A stretch of 64,000 nucleotides of DNA, from assembly GCA_040757715.1 (NCBI GenBank), contig JBFLWS010000009.1:53374-117373 (forward strand). The letters run 5' to 3'. How positions within the stretch are numbered: position 1 is the first letter of the stretch; every line of letters starts with the position of its first letter. Under the pieces are notes generated by a model. It saw only the letters and a program-made list of their open reading frames with translations. It did not search any database and had not been told where the DNA came from. Both the position numbers and the translations under genes were made by a program. Positions 9,401 through 17,688 of the stretch are shown here, one piece after another. Source of the DNA: CAIMFV01 sp040757715 (GTDB taxonomy: Bacteria > Pseudomonadota > Alphaproteobacteria > Caulobacterales > Caulobacteraceae).

Positions 9401-11153
9401 CGTCCTTCAGCCGGGGAAGGTTTGCTGCTTCAAGCATGGCCCGGGCCGCGTCCGCGCCGCCCTTCGGCAGGTCATCAAGGCGCGAAAGCAGCCGCTCCAG
9501 CCGCGCAGCAGTGTACAGCGAAGGAGGCTCGGCTAGGGCGAGCGCCGTTTGGGCCGCCGCAATGGCGGCGGCCAAAGACTCAAATGTCTCCGAGGCAGCC
9601 CGCAGCGCCACCTCGATTCGCGCGAGCTCCACCGGCTGAAGATCAAGCCGGCGCAACCCGGCGAGCGGATGCCGGCGAGCATCGCCCTCCGCCGCGAGCA
9701 GCGCACCGAACTCTGAAATCGCCGACACCAACACCTGCTCTTCATCGCGGGTCAGCGTTGCAAGTCCCTCGGCCTTCAGTTTTGGCGGCGAGGCGCCTTG
9801 GCTCAAGAAGCGCGCTTGCGCCCCAAGCAGGGTGTAGGGCGTCTCACCGCTGTTCCCCAACGGCCGGTGAATCAGGTCGGCGATGCAGTTCAGTTGATCG
9901 CGCACCGACAGCAAGGCCGCGTCATTGTTCGGCGCGGGCGCCGCAGATTGGCCAGCGCTGATGGTGCGCGACAGCTCGCCGAGCACGATCTTTTTGTTGG
10001 CGCTGCGCGAATGCAGCTCAAGGCAGATATCGCGCAGGCCCACCTTCACCAGGCGAGTATGCACCACCGACAACGCGGCCATCTTCTCGGCCACAAACAG
10101 CACGCGCTTTCCATCATTCGCCGCTGCGGCGATGATGTTGGTGATGGTCTGCGACTTTCCGGTGCCGGGCGGCCCCTGCACCACGAGGTTTCGACCAGTA
10201 CGCACCTCCTCGATCACCTTGGCCTGCGAGGCGTCGGCGTCCACGACGTGGAACAGCTTCTGCGGCGGCAGAACCTCGTCCAACCGCTCGGATTCGCCGA
10301 ACAGCAGCGGCTCGTTGCCAAAGCCGTCGCACAAGAGGCCGCGCGTGAGTGCGTGATCACCGATGGCTCCGTCGGGCCAGGCGTCCAGGGCCAGATCGCG
10401 GTACATTAGAAGTTTGCTGAAGCTGAAGAAGCCCAGCTGCATGGCGTCTGCATTGATCAGCCAACGATCCCGATGGGCGATGACAGCCTGCACTGCGGCG
10501 AAATAGTCCGACGGCTTCCAGTTTTGGTCCACCTCCAGCGTCGGCAGATCGAGGCCAAAATCGTCCTTCCAACGTTGCTGCAGCGGTAGGTTGGTTTCGA
10601 GGTCGTCGTCCCGAAGCCGAAGATCGAAGGTGGAGGTGCGCGCATTGCGCTTGAGCTCCACTGGAACCAGCACCAGCGGCGCTTCCCGGGTCACCGCTGA
10701 GGACTTGTCTTCGAACCAGGTGACGAAGCCGAGCGCCAGATAAAGCACGTTGACACCGCTCTCGTCTTCGGCGGTCTTGGCTTCGCTGGCGATTTTCAAT
10801 AGTCGCTTTTGCAGCGCGTCGGGACCAAGGCGCGTTTCAAGAAAGGCGTCGGTGTAGCGGTGCTCGTCAAACTCTGACGCGCTCTCAGTGGTGGCCACCG
10901 TGTCGGTCCCTAGCTCGCCGTCGCGCTCAGATGCAAGGAAGCGCATGGACTTGCCGCTGGACAGGATGGCGAAGACGTCGTCCGACCTCTCATTCACCAG
11001 GTTCAGCACGTTTCCGCGCTGATTGGCGCGGTTTACATGCACCAGTCGATTACGCGTGCCGGTTTCCACCAACCGCTTTCGCGTATCGTCGAAAAGGCGA
11101 ATAAGCGCGGTCCGATCCGCCGCCGTCCCTGTCTGAGCGCCGTCCGCCGCCAC
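6468..11153 (-). CDS. DUF4011 SF1 helicase with nuclease domain and DUF3320
   Basis: 1561 residues, GTG start at 11153 with GGGGGA just upstream. The domain order is an N-terminal DUF4011-like region (about 15-250), an SF1 helicase with Walker A GPPGTGKS (327-334), a long inserted helical region, and Walker B VIDEASQ near 950 followed by GDKKQLPP. Motif VI (LNVLFTRAR) is near 1197. A Vsr/MTES_1575-like nuclease domain (ECDGATYH near 1302, then WRFHRIWSTDWF) and a C-terminal DUF3320-like domain (about 1415-1561) follow. This DUF4011-helicase-Vsr order is that of an anti-phage protein reported as Hhe. It probably acts alone on DNA or RNA of invading elements. It has no operon partner: IS remnants lie on both sides. 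Confidence 0.88.
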   Translation of the reverse strand: MAADGAQTGTAADRTALIRLFDDTRKRLVETGTRNRLVHVNRANQRGNVLNLVNERSDDVFAILSSGKSMRFLASERDGELGTDTVATTESASEFDEHRYTDAFLETRLGPDALQKRLLKIASEAKTAEDESGVNVLYLALGFVTWFEDKSSAVTREAPLVLVPVELKRNARTSTFDLRLRDDDLETNLPLQQRWKDDFGLDLPTLEVDQNWKPSDYFAAVQAVIAHRDRWLINADAMQLGFFSFSKLLMYRDLALDAWPDGAIGDHALTRGLLCDGFGNEPLLFGESERLDEVLPPQKLFHVVDADASQAKVIEEVRTGRNLVVQGPPGTGKSQTITNIIAAAANDGKRVLFVAEKMAALSVVHTRLVKVGLRDICLELHSRSANKKIVLGELSRTISAGQSAAPAPNNDAALLSVRDQLNCIADLIHRPLGNSGETPYTLLGAQARFLSQGASPPKLKAEGLATLTRDEEQVLVSAISEFGALLAAEGDARRHPLAGLRRLDLQPVELARIEVALRAASETFESLAAAIAAAQTALALAEPPSLYTAARLERLLSRLDDLPKGGADAARAMLEAANLPRLKDALAVARVWREAHVAASGPYVEAAFSQSAAHLHAPLAAGVQSFFARWGGTYRKASQALAGLLREPLPKAAAARLKLVDALCDLEVKRKAWEEEAPFCARHLGDEWRGDRSNFGFLSDVAEWCAQLQGGELKVPAEEAVRLAGHPKTLMGLRSKLQQLAIASRDHVQQLISALDFDAAVLGESDLERAGLTSLAQACSRMADNFNRYPAWCRLSAAEFRLRKAGLGELVDALQDDRLDPAAAATEFRFARVEQLWTQAVRRSEALAGLRELDRQALVAKFAELERGKLKHNVSGILARHLQQVPQGAQGEMAVVRGEIGRKRGHMPLRKLFVKAGEAVQRIKPVLLMSPISVAQYLPPGRLKFDLLVIDEASQVRPEDALGAIARADQIVVVGDKKQLPPTSFFDRLLADDGNLDDDDDGAEALLQGAASAASMESILTLCEARGLGSRMLKWHYRSRDPSLIAVSNREFYDGELVLPPSPLQKDPAYGLCFTRIDGIYDRGGKRDNRKEGEAVVDRIADHARAHPDLSLGVVTFSFAQRNLITELLDARRKQDAELDAFLREGQSEDVFVKNIENVQGDERDVILVSVGYGPSTLGGRPSSSFGPVNGEGGERRLNVLFTRARVRCEVFASFDPGDIDASRSLQEGPRVLKRFLEFAKHGRIDDSAPTGETADSPFEEDVADVIRGLGFLADPQVGAAGFRIDLGVRHPDKPGTYLLAVECDGATYHSALWARERDRLRQDVLETLGWRFHRIWSTDWFYRRKPEIDRLRQALEAARAAAEQGVRIEGANKGRPPVVETKPVEAEVIEAPEVVQRKMPAYRRYEGRVRASHEPHEAPLSMLDELVRVIVEAEGPVHLDEIARRVAVSFGKEKAGARIVASTRTALASLRSRDAFILCDADFWFNEAQAKSLPVRDRSAETGATLKAASISLLEIREALRIAREDNAGGDDEDLIRSAARLLGFKRVGPDLRDRILQGL

Positions 11154-11334
11154 TGCATCCCCCGAATATTCAACGAAAAGGACAGGCTGCGCACCCGTCC
11201 TCTCTGGTTGAAATCAGTCGCCGTTAACGCGAGAGGCGTCAAGCTTGCAATTGGCTTGGGATGCTTCCCGGTTGGCACCGACAGGTGAATTCGCATCGAG
11301 CCAAGCGAGGCGCACCCCGTCCCAATCTCAAGCG

Positions 11335-11885
11335 CCTTGGGCCGCGGCGTTCCACTCTTCCTAAGAACGGCGTCGGAACGTGTGAAGAGTTGGACGGCTG
11401 ATCAGATGTTTGGGTGCTGAACAGGGTGTAGATCGGAGCGTGGGCAGAGAGCCAGCGCTCAGCGGAACCTTCCGATTTGAACTTCTGCTGCTTCCGCTCC
11501 CGTCTTCGGATGGGAACATGACTGCGCATCAGCTTGTAAGCCGTAGCCGTGTTGCGCCGGCGCTGGACCAGTACGTCGAGAACCTCGCCCTCATCACCCA
11601 CGGCGCGCCTCAGCCACATCCACCGCCCTTTGATTTTGACCACCACTTCAGCAGGCGCCACCGAGCTGTCGGCCGAGCGCGACCAAGACGAATATTGGCG
11701 GCGGCCTGCAGGCCGAACTTGTTGACCCAGCGGCGAACGGCTTCGCGGCTGGCCTGAATCGCGCGGCGCGCCAGCAATTCTTCGACATCACTTAGGCTCA
11801 AGGTGAAGTGAAAATAGAGCCAGACTGCGTACCGGATCACCTCGCCCGGATATCGGTGGTGCCTGAACGGCAATGGCTTGATCAA
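11335..11885 (-). pseudogene. Eroded IS6-family transposase
   Basis: From ATG 11885 the frame reads a typical IS6 N terminus (FRHHRYPGEVIRYAVWLY, then SDVEELLARR and RRWVNKFG). Near 11640-11660 the frame shifts, and the first catalytic Asp (normally in WRLDEV) is lost at the shift. The next frame gives VVVKIKGRWMWL and VLVQRRRNTA, then jumps from KLMR to SHVPIRRRERK, so about 150 bases holding the second catalytic Asp are deleted. Another shift near 11405 gives HLISRPTLHTF, RRRS, a stop and EEWNAAA. With two shifts, one deletion and a stop it cannot encode an active enzyme. Confidence 0.85.
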
Positions 11886-12414
11886 GACTTACCATCGGCG
11901 CTGCCCGATAGGCTGAACCAGAAGCATCTTAGCGTGCAACTACCGGCACCTCTCTCGCCAATGTCCGGTTCCTGGAGCGGCGCTTCAGTCCGCTAAGAGC
12001 CCGTTCCGCTCATTCGCCACCAAGCCTCCGGCAGGCCAACACCTCGCCTGCGCCTAGCCGAGATACTGGTCGGCCAGCGGAGTCCAAACTGGCACAGGCA
12101 TGGCGCCGTTGGGCCACGCGATCGCTCCTCGCGCTTAGCCGCCCTCTCCTGCTCAGCGTCCAAGTGGGCCCGATTGAAAGCCGTCCTGACTGTTCAAATT
12201 CGGCTACACCGTCGCCGAAGAGCACGGTAAGGACCGACGCGTCGACTATGGCGTTGGGTTCGACTTCGCCGTGAAGACCAGCTTCGGCGCCAAGCTCGCC
12301 GACCACGCCCAATTCCTCCTTCGCCCCATCGGGAGAGCTTGCGATCCGTTTGGGCCGAGGTGAGGGGGCGATCGGCGTCATCCGTCGGACGACAACGCGC
12401 CGCTTCGCGAATCC
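11886..12414. other. Gene-free remnant region with repeat copy B
   Basis: No convincing gene. It holds the outer IS6 flank and direct repeat copy B. On the plus strand, 12195-12360 reads as a short open stretch (FKFGYTVAEEHGKD and onwards to a stop) that looks protein-like but has no start and no family I recognise; it may be a gene fragment. Confidence 0.4.
11998..12027 (+). repeat. Direct repeat copy B, right of the helicase gene
   Basis: 30 bases, 27 identical to 6321-6350, same orientation. See copy A. The bracketed segment is about 5.65 kb. Confidence 0.7.
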
Positions 12415-13818
12415 CTAGCCTGGCCGCCACGAGCCGGCGGCTCGCAGCTCCGCCGGCAGCTGACGGGCTGCTGCGAGAAAGCAAGCGGCGGCAGGGATGA
12501 CGACGAAAGCGGCGACGATCAGGGATGCTTGCAGCCCGTGCGCGATCCCCAGACCAGGAACCACCCAGTTCCCGATGGAGAAGCCTCGGCTGTACTGGTC
12601 GCTCATGAGACCGATGCACACCGGCCCCAAACCCATCCCGATGAGATTGCAAACCAGCAAGCTAAAAGCGGACGCGGTGGCGCGCATCTTGGGCGGCGCC
12701 AGGCCCTGCAGGGTTGAAAAGGCAGGGCCGTACCACACGCTGTTCAAGGCCGACGAAACCGCGAGGTAGGCCAGGGCTAACTCAAGCCGGCTCGCCAGCA
12801 TGGCCAGGATGAGCGTTCCGCCCCCGCCAAGCCCGGTGATGGCGGGCAGGACGCCATAGGCGCGTAGGTCGCGCCGTCCAAGGCGATCGCTGAGCCATCC
12901 ACCGAGCCATCCTCCGACGGCGCCTCCAAGACCCAGGATCAGGCCAAGCGACAGCCCGGCCTCGGCGACCGAAAGATGATATGTCCGGATGGCGAAAGCG
13001 GCGAGAAACGTGGCTTCCCCCAGGCTTAGGAACGTCATCAAGGCGGCGCCAAGGGTGATCAGACGATAGCTGCGGATGCGGGCGAGTTGAACGATCGCGG
13101 TCCAAAGACTGACGCTCACCCTGTCGAAGGCTGGCTCCGAACGCCACCGCCGCGGCTCCGGCAGCCAGAGGCGGCAGATGATCGCCAGGAGCAGGCCCGG
13201 CGCGCCGACAATGAGGAAGGCCGCACGCCAGCCATAGAGCTGAGCAATTACGCCCCCCAAGCCGAGACCCACAAGCTTGGCCGTGGGCGTCGCCAGCGAG
13301 TAGAGACCCATGGCGAAGGCCCGGTGCTCAAGCGGAACGATGTCGGCGATCAGCGAATGGGCCGCTGGCGAGCATCCCGCCTCGCCAACGCCAACCCCAA
13401 ACCTCGCAAGCGCGAATTGAACGAAGTTCACAGGCAGGGCGCAGATCATGGTCATGGCGCTCCAGAGCGCCAAGCATTGCGCGATCAGAACGGGCCGATC
13501 GGTGGTCGAACGATCCGCCCAACGCCCAAAACCGAGGCCCAGAACGGCGTAGAAGAGGGAAAAGGCCAGGCCCCCGAGCAAACCGATCTGCCAATCCTGC
13601 AGATCGAGATCCTTGCGGATGGGTTCGGCGATGATGTTGAAAATCTGGCGATCGATCAGGCAGGAACAATAGGTCGCGAACAGCATGCCCAGGGTCGGGC
13701 CGGCGCCCACCGGAAGCTGGGTGCGCAGCGGCTCGGGCGCAAAGGAGCTCGTCAGCGGCGGCGCAACACGATCCTCCACCTTGTAAGCGCGACTAAATTT
13801 CGTTCGAAGATCGTTCAT
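12415..13818 (-). CDS. MFS transporter
   Basis: 467 residues from ATG 13818, 11 bases after the SDR stop and preceded by GAGGCGCGGGCGA; a TTG at 13833 would overlap the SDR gene. A cytoplasmic N-terminal stretch of about 50 residues precedes roughly 12 membrane segments. The MFS motif between TM2 and TM3 is modified (GRWADRSTTDRP), with a second copy between TM8 and TM9 (GWLSDRLGRRDLR). The sequence resembles the anion/organic-acid (Spinster-like) MFS branch. It is the last gene of the minus-strand unit that starts at the GMC oxidoreductase, so it probably imports or exports the substrate or an acid intermediate of the regulon. Confidence 0.88.
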   Translation of the reverse strand: MNDLRTKFSRAYKVEDRVAPPLTSSFAPEPLRTQLPVGAGPTLGMLFATYCSCLIDRQIFNIIAEPIRKDLDLQDWQIGLLGGLAFSLFYAVLGLGFGRWADRSTTDRPVLIAQCLALWSAMTMICALPVNFVQFALARFGVGVGEAGCSPAAHSLIADIVPLEHRAFAMGLYSLATPTAKLVGLGLGGVIAQLYGWRAAFLIVGAPGLLLAIICRLWLPEPRRWRSEPAFDRVSVSLWTAIVQLARIRSYRLITLGAALMTFLSLGEATFLAAFAIRTYHLSVAEAGLSLGLILGLGGAVGGWLGGWLSDRLGRRDLRAYGVLPAITGLGGGGTLILAMLASRLELALAYLAVSSALNSVWYGPAFSTLQGLAPPKMRATASAFSLLVCNLIGMGLGPVCIGLMSDQYSRGFSIGNWVVPGLGIAHGLQASLIVAAFVVIPAAACFLAAARQLPAELRAAGSWRPG

Positions 13819-13829
13819 TCGCCCGCGCC

Positions 13830-14570
13830 TCAAACGTGCTGGCCGCCGTTGATGTGGATTTCGGCCCCGTTCACATAGGCGCTACGCTCGGAACACAGAA
13901 ACAGGATCGTTTCAGCAACCTCGCGCGGCGTGCCCAGACGCCGGAGCGGAACGTCCCGCCGCACGATCTCCTCGGTGCCGGGAGAAAGGATCGAAGTGTC
14001 GATCTCGCCAGGGGCGATCGCGTTGGCGCGAATGCCGAAAGGCCCCAGTTCTGAAGCAAGCTCGCGCGTCAGCGCCGTCAAGCCTGCCTTGGACGCCGCA
14101 TAGGCGACGCCGGCGAAGGGATGCACCCTCGAGCCCGCAATCGAGGTCACGTTGACGATCGAAGCCTTCGCCCGCGCCAGTTCGGGCTGAAGCTTTTGCG
14201 CCAGCAACGCCACCGATACGAGGTTGACGTTGAGCACGGTGTGCCAGGTCGCGGGGTCGGATTCCATGACCCCCAACCGCGACCCGCCTGGCCCTTTCGG
14301 CGAGATCCCAGCATTGTTCACTAGAGCCTGCAGCTTGCCCTGGGGCAGGCGGGCCCGGACGTCCCCAACCACTCTGTCCAAGTTGGCGAGATCGGCCAAG
14401 TCGGCCTGAATGTGACTCTCCCGCGCGGTCGTCCAGGGGCAGAGCTCGGAAAATGGCTGACGCGATAGGGTCAGAATGCGCCAGCCCTGTTCCTGAAATA
14501 GCTGCACCGTGGCGTGTCCAATGCCGCGGCTGGCGCCGGTAAGAAGCATGATCGGCTGTTCAGAGCGCAT
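13830..14570 (-). CDS. SDR-family NAD(P)-dependent oxidoreductase
   Basis: 246 residues, classical SDR. The cofactor motif TGASRGIG is at 11-18, NNAG near 90, catalytic Ser in VTSIAGS, and the YAASK Tyr/Lys pair follows. The C terminus ends in the usual NGAEIHINGG strand. It oxidises an alcohol or reduces a ketone with NAD(P)H; the substrate cannot be read from sequence. It lies between the hydroxyacid dehydrogenase (53 bases upstream) and the MFS gene and is probably cotranscribed with both. Confidence 0.88.
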   Translation of the reverse strand: MRSEQPIMLLTGASRGIGHATVQLFQEQGWRILTLSRQPFSELCPWTTARESHIQADLADLANLDRVVGDVRARLPQGKLQALVNNAGISPKGPGGSRLGVMESDPATWHTVLNVNLVSVALLAQKLQPELARAKASIVNVTSIAGSRVHPFAGVAYAASKAGLTALTRELASELGPFGIRANAIAPGEIDTSILSPGTEEIVRRDVPLRRLGTPREVAETILFLCSERSAYVNGAEIHINGGQHV

Positions 14571-14623
14571 GGTGGTTGACCTCGATGGTCAGGCAAAGGC
14601 GTGCAAACTGGATGGTCCGATGG

Positions 14624-15604
14624 CTAGGCCAGAATGGCGGCGGGCGGGGTGACGACGTTGGATGGGCTGCCCCGCAGATAGTCGTCGATGTGTTGGACGG
14701 TCTGGTTCCACAGGGTCTGCATGGCCTCCACGGAAGCCCAGGCCACATGCGGGGTCACGATCACATTGGGGCGCTGCAATACGGAGAGGAGTGGGTTGTC
14801 GGGGCGCGGCGGCTCTGAGGTCAGCACATCAAATCCCGCACCGCTGATCGCACCAGTGTCCAGCGCTTCGACCAGCGCTTGCTCATCGACGAGGCCGCCT
14901 CTCGAGGTGTTGATAAGGAGCGGACATCGCCGCATGACGCGAAATTCGGGGCCTGAGATCATATTTCGTGTCACTGGCGTCAGTGGCGCATGCAGGGTCA
15001 AAACATCGCTTGTCTCTAAGACTTCATGCCAGGGCGTATAGAGCGGCCCGAGCCCCTGCACGCCCTTGTGAGCTGCGAAGACGACGTCCATGCCGAGCGC
15101 GCGCCCGATTCGCGCCACCGCCTGTCCGATCACGCCTTCGCCAATGATACCCAGGCGGGAGCCGCTGAGATCGCGGATACTGTGGTTGAAGAAGCAGAAT
15201 TGCCCCGCCTTCTGCCATTCGCCCGCGATCACATCCTGGCGGTAGCCGATCAGGTTCCGCCGCAGGGCGAAGATCAGGCTGAACACGTGTTCGGGCACAG
15301 TGTTGACTGCATAACCTCGCACGTTCGAAACGACGATGCCGCGCTCCCCGCAAGCTTGGATGTCGACCACGTCGTAACCCGTGGCGGCGACTGAAATCAT
15401 CTTCAGCTTCGGCAGTTGGGCCAAGGCGTCCGACCGGATGGGAACCTTGTTCGTGATCGCCACGTCCGCATCACGCAGGCGATCTACCACCTGTTCGGCG
15501 GAGGTCCTGTCATAAGCCTCCCACGCATGGGGTGAGGTCGGCTTTGTGATGGAGACGCTGGGGCCGATCGTCGCTCGGTCGAGGAACACAATCTTGGTCG
15601 TCAA
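14624..15604 (-). CDS. D-2-hydroxyacid dehydrogenase (hydroxypyruvate/glyoxylate reductase type)
   Basis: 326 residues. The NAD-binding motif GEGVIG is at 155-160, catalytic Arg235 is in NTSRGG, the acid is E264 and the general base His286 is in TPHVAW, so the enzyme is complete. Members of this group reduce hydroxypyruvate or glyoxylate to D-glycerate or glycolate. Glycerate 2-kinase, encoded at 35.6 kb under the same predicted operator, would take D-glycerate on to 2-phosphoglycerate, which supports hydroxypyruvate reductase activity. The gene sits 15 bases after the GMC oxidoreductase. Confidence 0.88.
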   Translation of the reverse strand: MTTKIVFLDRATIGPSVSITKPTSPHAWEAYDRTSAEQVVDRLRDADVAITNKVPIRSDALAQLPKLKMISVAATGYDVVDIQACGERGIVVSNVRGYAVNTVPEHVFSLIFALRRNLIGYRQDVIAGEWQKAGQFCFFNHSIRDLSGSRLGIIGEGVIGQAVARIGRALGMDVVFAAHKGVQGLGPLYTPWHEVLETSDVLTLHAPLTPVTRNMISGPEFRVMRRCPLLINTSRGGLVDEQALVEALDTGAISGAGFDVLTSEPPRPDNPLLSVLQRPNVIVTPHVAWASVEAMQTLWNQTVQHIDDYLRGSPSNVVTPPAAILA

Positions 15605-15619
15605 TATGATCTCCTTAGC

Positions 15620-17287
15620 TCAGCGCGACGCCTGGGCTGGTTGACGCCCCGCAGGATAGGGCTGGCGAGCGGGCGCCAACGACTGGCCGCGGATGGCGTC
15701 AGCGAGCTTCTCCGCCAGCATGATAATCGCCGCGTTCGTGTTGCCGGTGACGATCTCCGGCATAATCGAGGCGTCGATCACCCTCAGTCCGTCGATCCCG
15801 CGGACGCGCCCCTCGGGATCGACGACAGCGCCTTCGTCAGTTCCCATTCGGCAGGTGCGGCATGGATGGTGACCGGTGCTGCCCGTGGCCCGCACCCATC
15901 TGCGCAAATCGTCGTCGGTTTGAAGCGACGCGCTCGGATCGAGCTCTTCGCCCCGGTATCGATCCCAGGCCCGCTGGGCGATCACTCGGCGCGCCGCACG
16001 AACCCCCTCGACCAGCTGGTCGAGGTCATCGGGGTCGGCGAAGTAGTTGTAACGGAACTTTGGAGCCGCAAAGGGATCTGGGCTTTCGAGCCACACGCGC
16101 CCCTCGCTCTTGGGGCGCATGATGGACGTGTAGTAGAGGAATCCGTGCTCGGCCTTGAGCGATCCGGGGGCGATATTTCCCAACAGAGCATTGAATTCAA
16201 ACTGGATATTGGGGGCCGGCTCGTCGTCGCGGGTCCGTAAGAATGCCCCTGTCTCGAAATAGTTGGTGGCGCCGAAGCCCTTTTTGAACAGCAGCCACTC
16301 AAGGCCGAGCTTGCCCTTCCCAAAGAGGCTGAGCTCCCGCGCGGCCGAGACCTTTTTCGTAGACACGCCGTATCGAACAGAGACTCCGATATGATCCTTG
16401 AGGCCCCGGCCCACCCCGGGGAGATGGTGAGTCAGCGAGATGCCGGCCTGCTTGAGGTCGTCCGCGTGGCCGATGCCCGACAGCAGGAGAAGGTGCGGAG
16501 TGTTGATGGCGCCCGCGCATAGAAGCGTTTCGCGTTCGACCTCAAAACAACGATCTCCGGCCTTGCTGGCGGTGCGGACGCGAACGGCGCGGCGGTTACT
16601 AATCTCTATGCCCGTGACCCGCACGCCCGTCAGGATCGTCAGGTTCGGTTTAGGCGGCTGGGCGTGGATGTAGCCCTGCGCCGCGCTCCATCGGGCGCCC
16701 GCGTGGATGTTGCGCTGGGTGACATGAACGCCTTCCTGCTGGTAGCCGTTGTGGTCGAACGCTCTTGGGAGGCCGCTCTCCTCGCCGGCCTGTAGAAAGG
16801 CCTGAAAGAGCGGATTTTCTGCGCCGCTCGTTTCGATCTTCATTGGGCCGGACCCGCCGCGATAGGCGCTCGGCCCTTGATCGTAGGTCTCCGATTTCTT
16901 GAAGTACGGCAGGACGTCGGCATAGGACCAGCCCTTCGCCCCGACCGCGTCCCAATTGTCGTAGTCCCAAGGATTGCCGCGGACCCAATTCATGCCGTTG
17001 ATGGATGAGGTGCCGCCAAGCACCCGGCCGCGCGGCGCATACATCGGCCGGCCGCCCAGCCCAGGCTCGGGTTCTGAGTTGTAAAACCAGTTGAAGCGGT
17101 CGTTGGTGAGTGGAAAGCCGACCGCGGCGGGCATCTGAATGAAGAGATGCTGGTCCGCCGGCCCGGCTTCGAGAAGCAGTACCGAAACCGTCGGATCCTC
17201 TGCGAGGCGCGCCGCGACAACTGAACCCGCCGAACCCGACCCGATGATGACGTAGTCAAACCTATCCTTGCTGGCTCGGCCGGTCAT
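15620..17287 (-). CDS. GMC-family FAD-dependent alcohol dehydrogenase/oxidase
   Basis: 555 residues. The FAD dinucleotide motif GSGSAGSVVAARL lies near residue 17, followed by LEAGP. GMC signature 1 is seen as GGTSSINGMNWVRGNP and signature 2 as GAINTPHLLLLSGIG. The C terminus has the active-site His (STGHHP, where YHP is common) and NTNAA. The closest look is choline/alcohol dehydrogenases, which oxidise a primary alcohol to an aldehyde, sometimes on to the acid. It is first in the minus-strand unit that continues through the hydroxyacid dehydrogenase, SDR and MFS genes, and is divergent from the PLP-enzyme unit across an operator-bearing gap. Confidence 0.92.
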   Translation of the reverse strand: MTGRASKDRFDYVIIGSGSAGSVVAARLAEDPTVSVLLLEAGPADQHLFIQMPAAVGFPLTNDRFNWFYNSEPEPGLGGRPMYAPRGRVLGGTSSINGMNWVRGNPWDYDNWDAVGAKGWSYADVLPYFKKSETYDQGPSAYRGGSGPMKIETSGAENPLFQAFLQAGEESGLPRAFDHNGYQQEGVHVTQRNIHAGARWSAAQGYIHAQPPKPNLTILTGVRVTGIEISNRRAVRVRTASKAGDRCFEVERETLLCAGAINTPHLLLLSGIGHADDLKQAGISLTHHLPGVGRGLKDHIGVSVRYGVSTKKVSAARELSLFGKGKLGLEWLLFKKGFGATNYFETGAFLRTRDDEPAPNIQFEFNALLGNIAPGSLKAEHGFLYYTSIMRPKSEGRVWLESPDPFAAPKFRYNYFADPDDLDQLVEGVRAARRVIAQRAWDRYRGEELDPSASLQTDDDLRRWVRATGSTGHHPCRTCRMGTDEGAVVDPEGRVRGIDGLRVIDASIMPEIVTGNTNAAIIMLAEKLADAIRGQSLAPARQPYPAGRQPAQASR

Positions 17288-17688
17288 GACAGTCCGCGCT
17301 CAACAATGGGGGGGCTTGCCGGAAGTCTAAACGCAGAGGATTCTGCGAAACACCGGCGCGTGCACGGGAGCGAAGCCCTCGGCAGGCATACACATTTCGA
17401 CAGCGCCCTATGGACTACGGGCCTGTTCTTTTTGTCCGACGCCGGCCGCACTGCCCTTGAAACTCCGCTTTCGATCCGTATAACGGAACTAAGGTCCACT
17501 AATCGAACCCGAACGTCAAGCGTCCCGATCGATACATTTCGATGCTGAGGTGAGAGGGTGGATGGCAGGATCGGCGCTTGGCTGGAGCGCCGCGGCGATA
17601 ACCGGGTCGAGCGAGCGGCGGAGCCGCAACGTCCGACCCAGCGAAGCCGTCCGGTCAGATACAGGACGCACGGACGGGGAGAACGGCG
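17288..17688. other. 401-bp divergent intergenic region
   Basis: Between the minus-strand GMC gene and the plus-strand PLP-enzyme gene. It holds one copy of the predicted IclR operator and a plausible plus-strand promoter (next entry). No further gene is supported. Confidence 0.6.
17457..17497 (+). promoter_or_regulatory. Predicted promoter with IclR-type operator, site 1
   Basis: TTGAAA at 17457-17462, a 16-base spacer, then TATAAC at 17479-17484 form a good sigma-70-like promoter facing the PLP-enzyme gene. The dyad GGAACTAAGGTCC follows at once at 17485-17497, over the expected transcription start. That placement suggests repression by the IclR-type regulator encoded at 34.4-35.2 kb (inference from motif recurrence). 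Confidence 0.6.

Noticed and set aside
12010..12381. 123-codon minus-strand frame right of repeat copy B
   Set aside because: Composition is not protein-like and it includes the repeat; no domain seen. The plus strand looks more protein-like but has no start.
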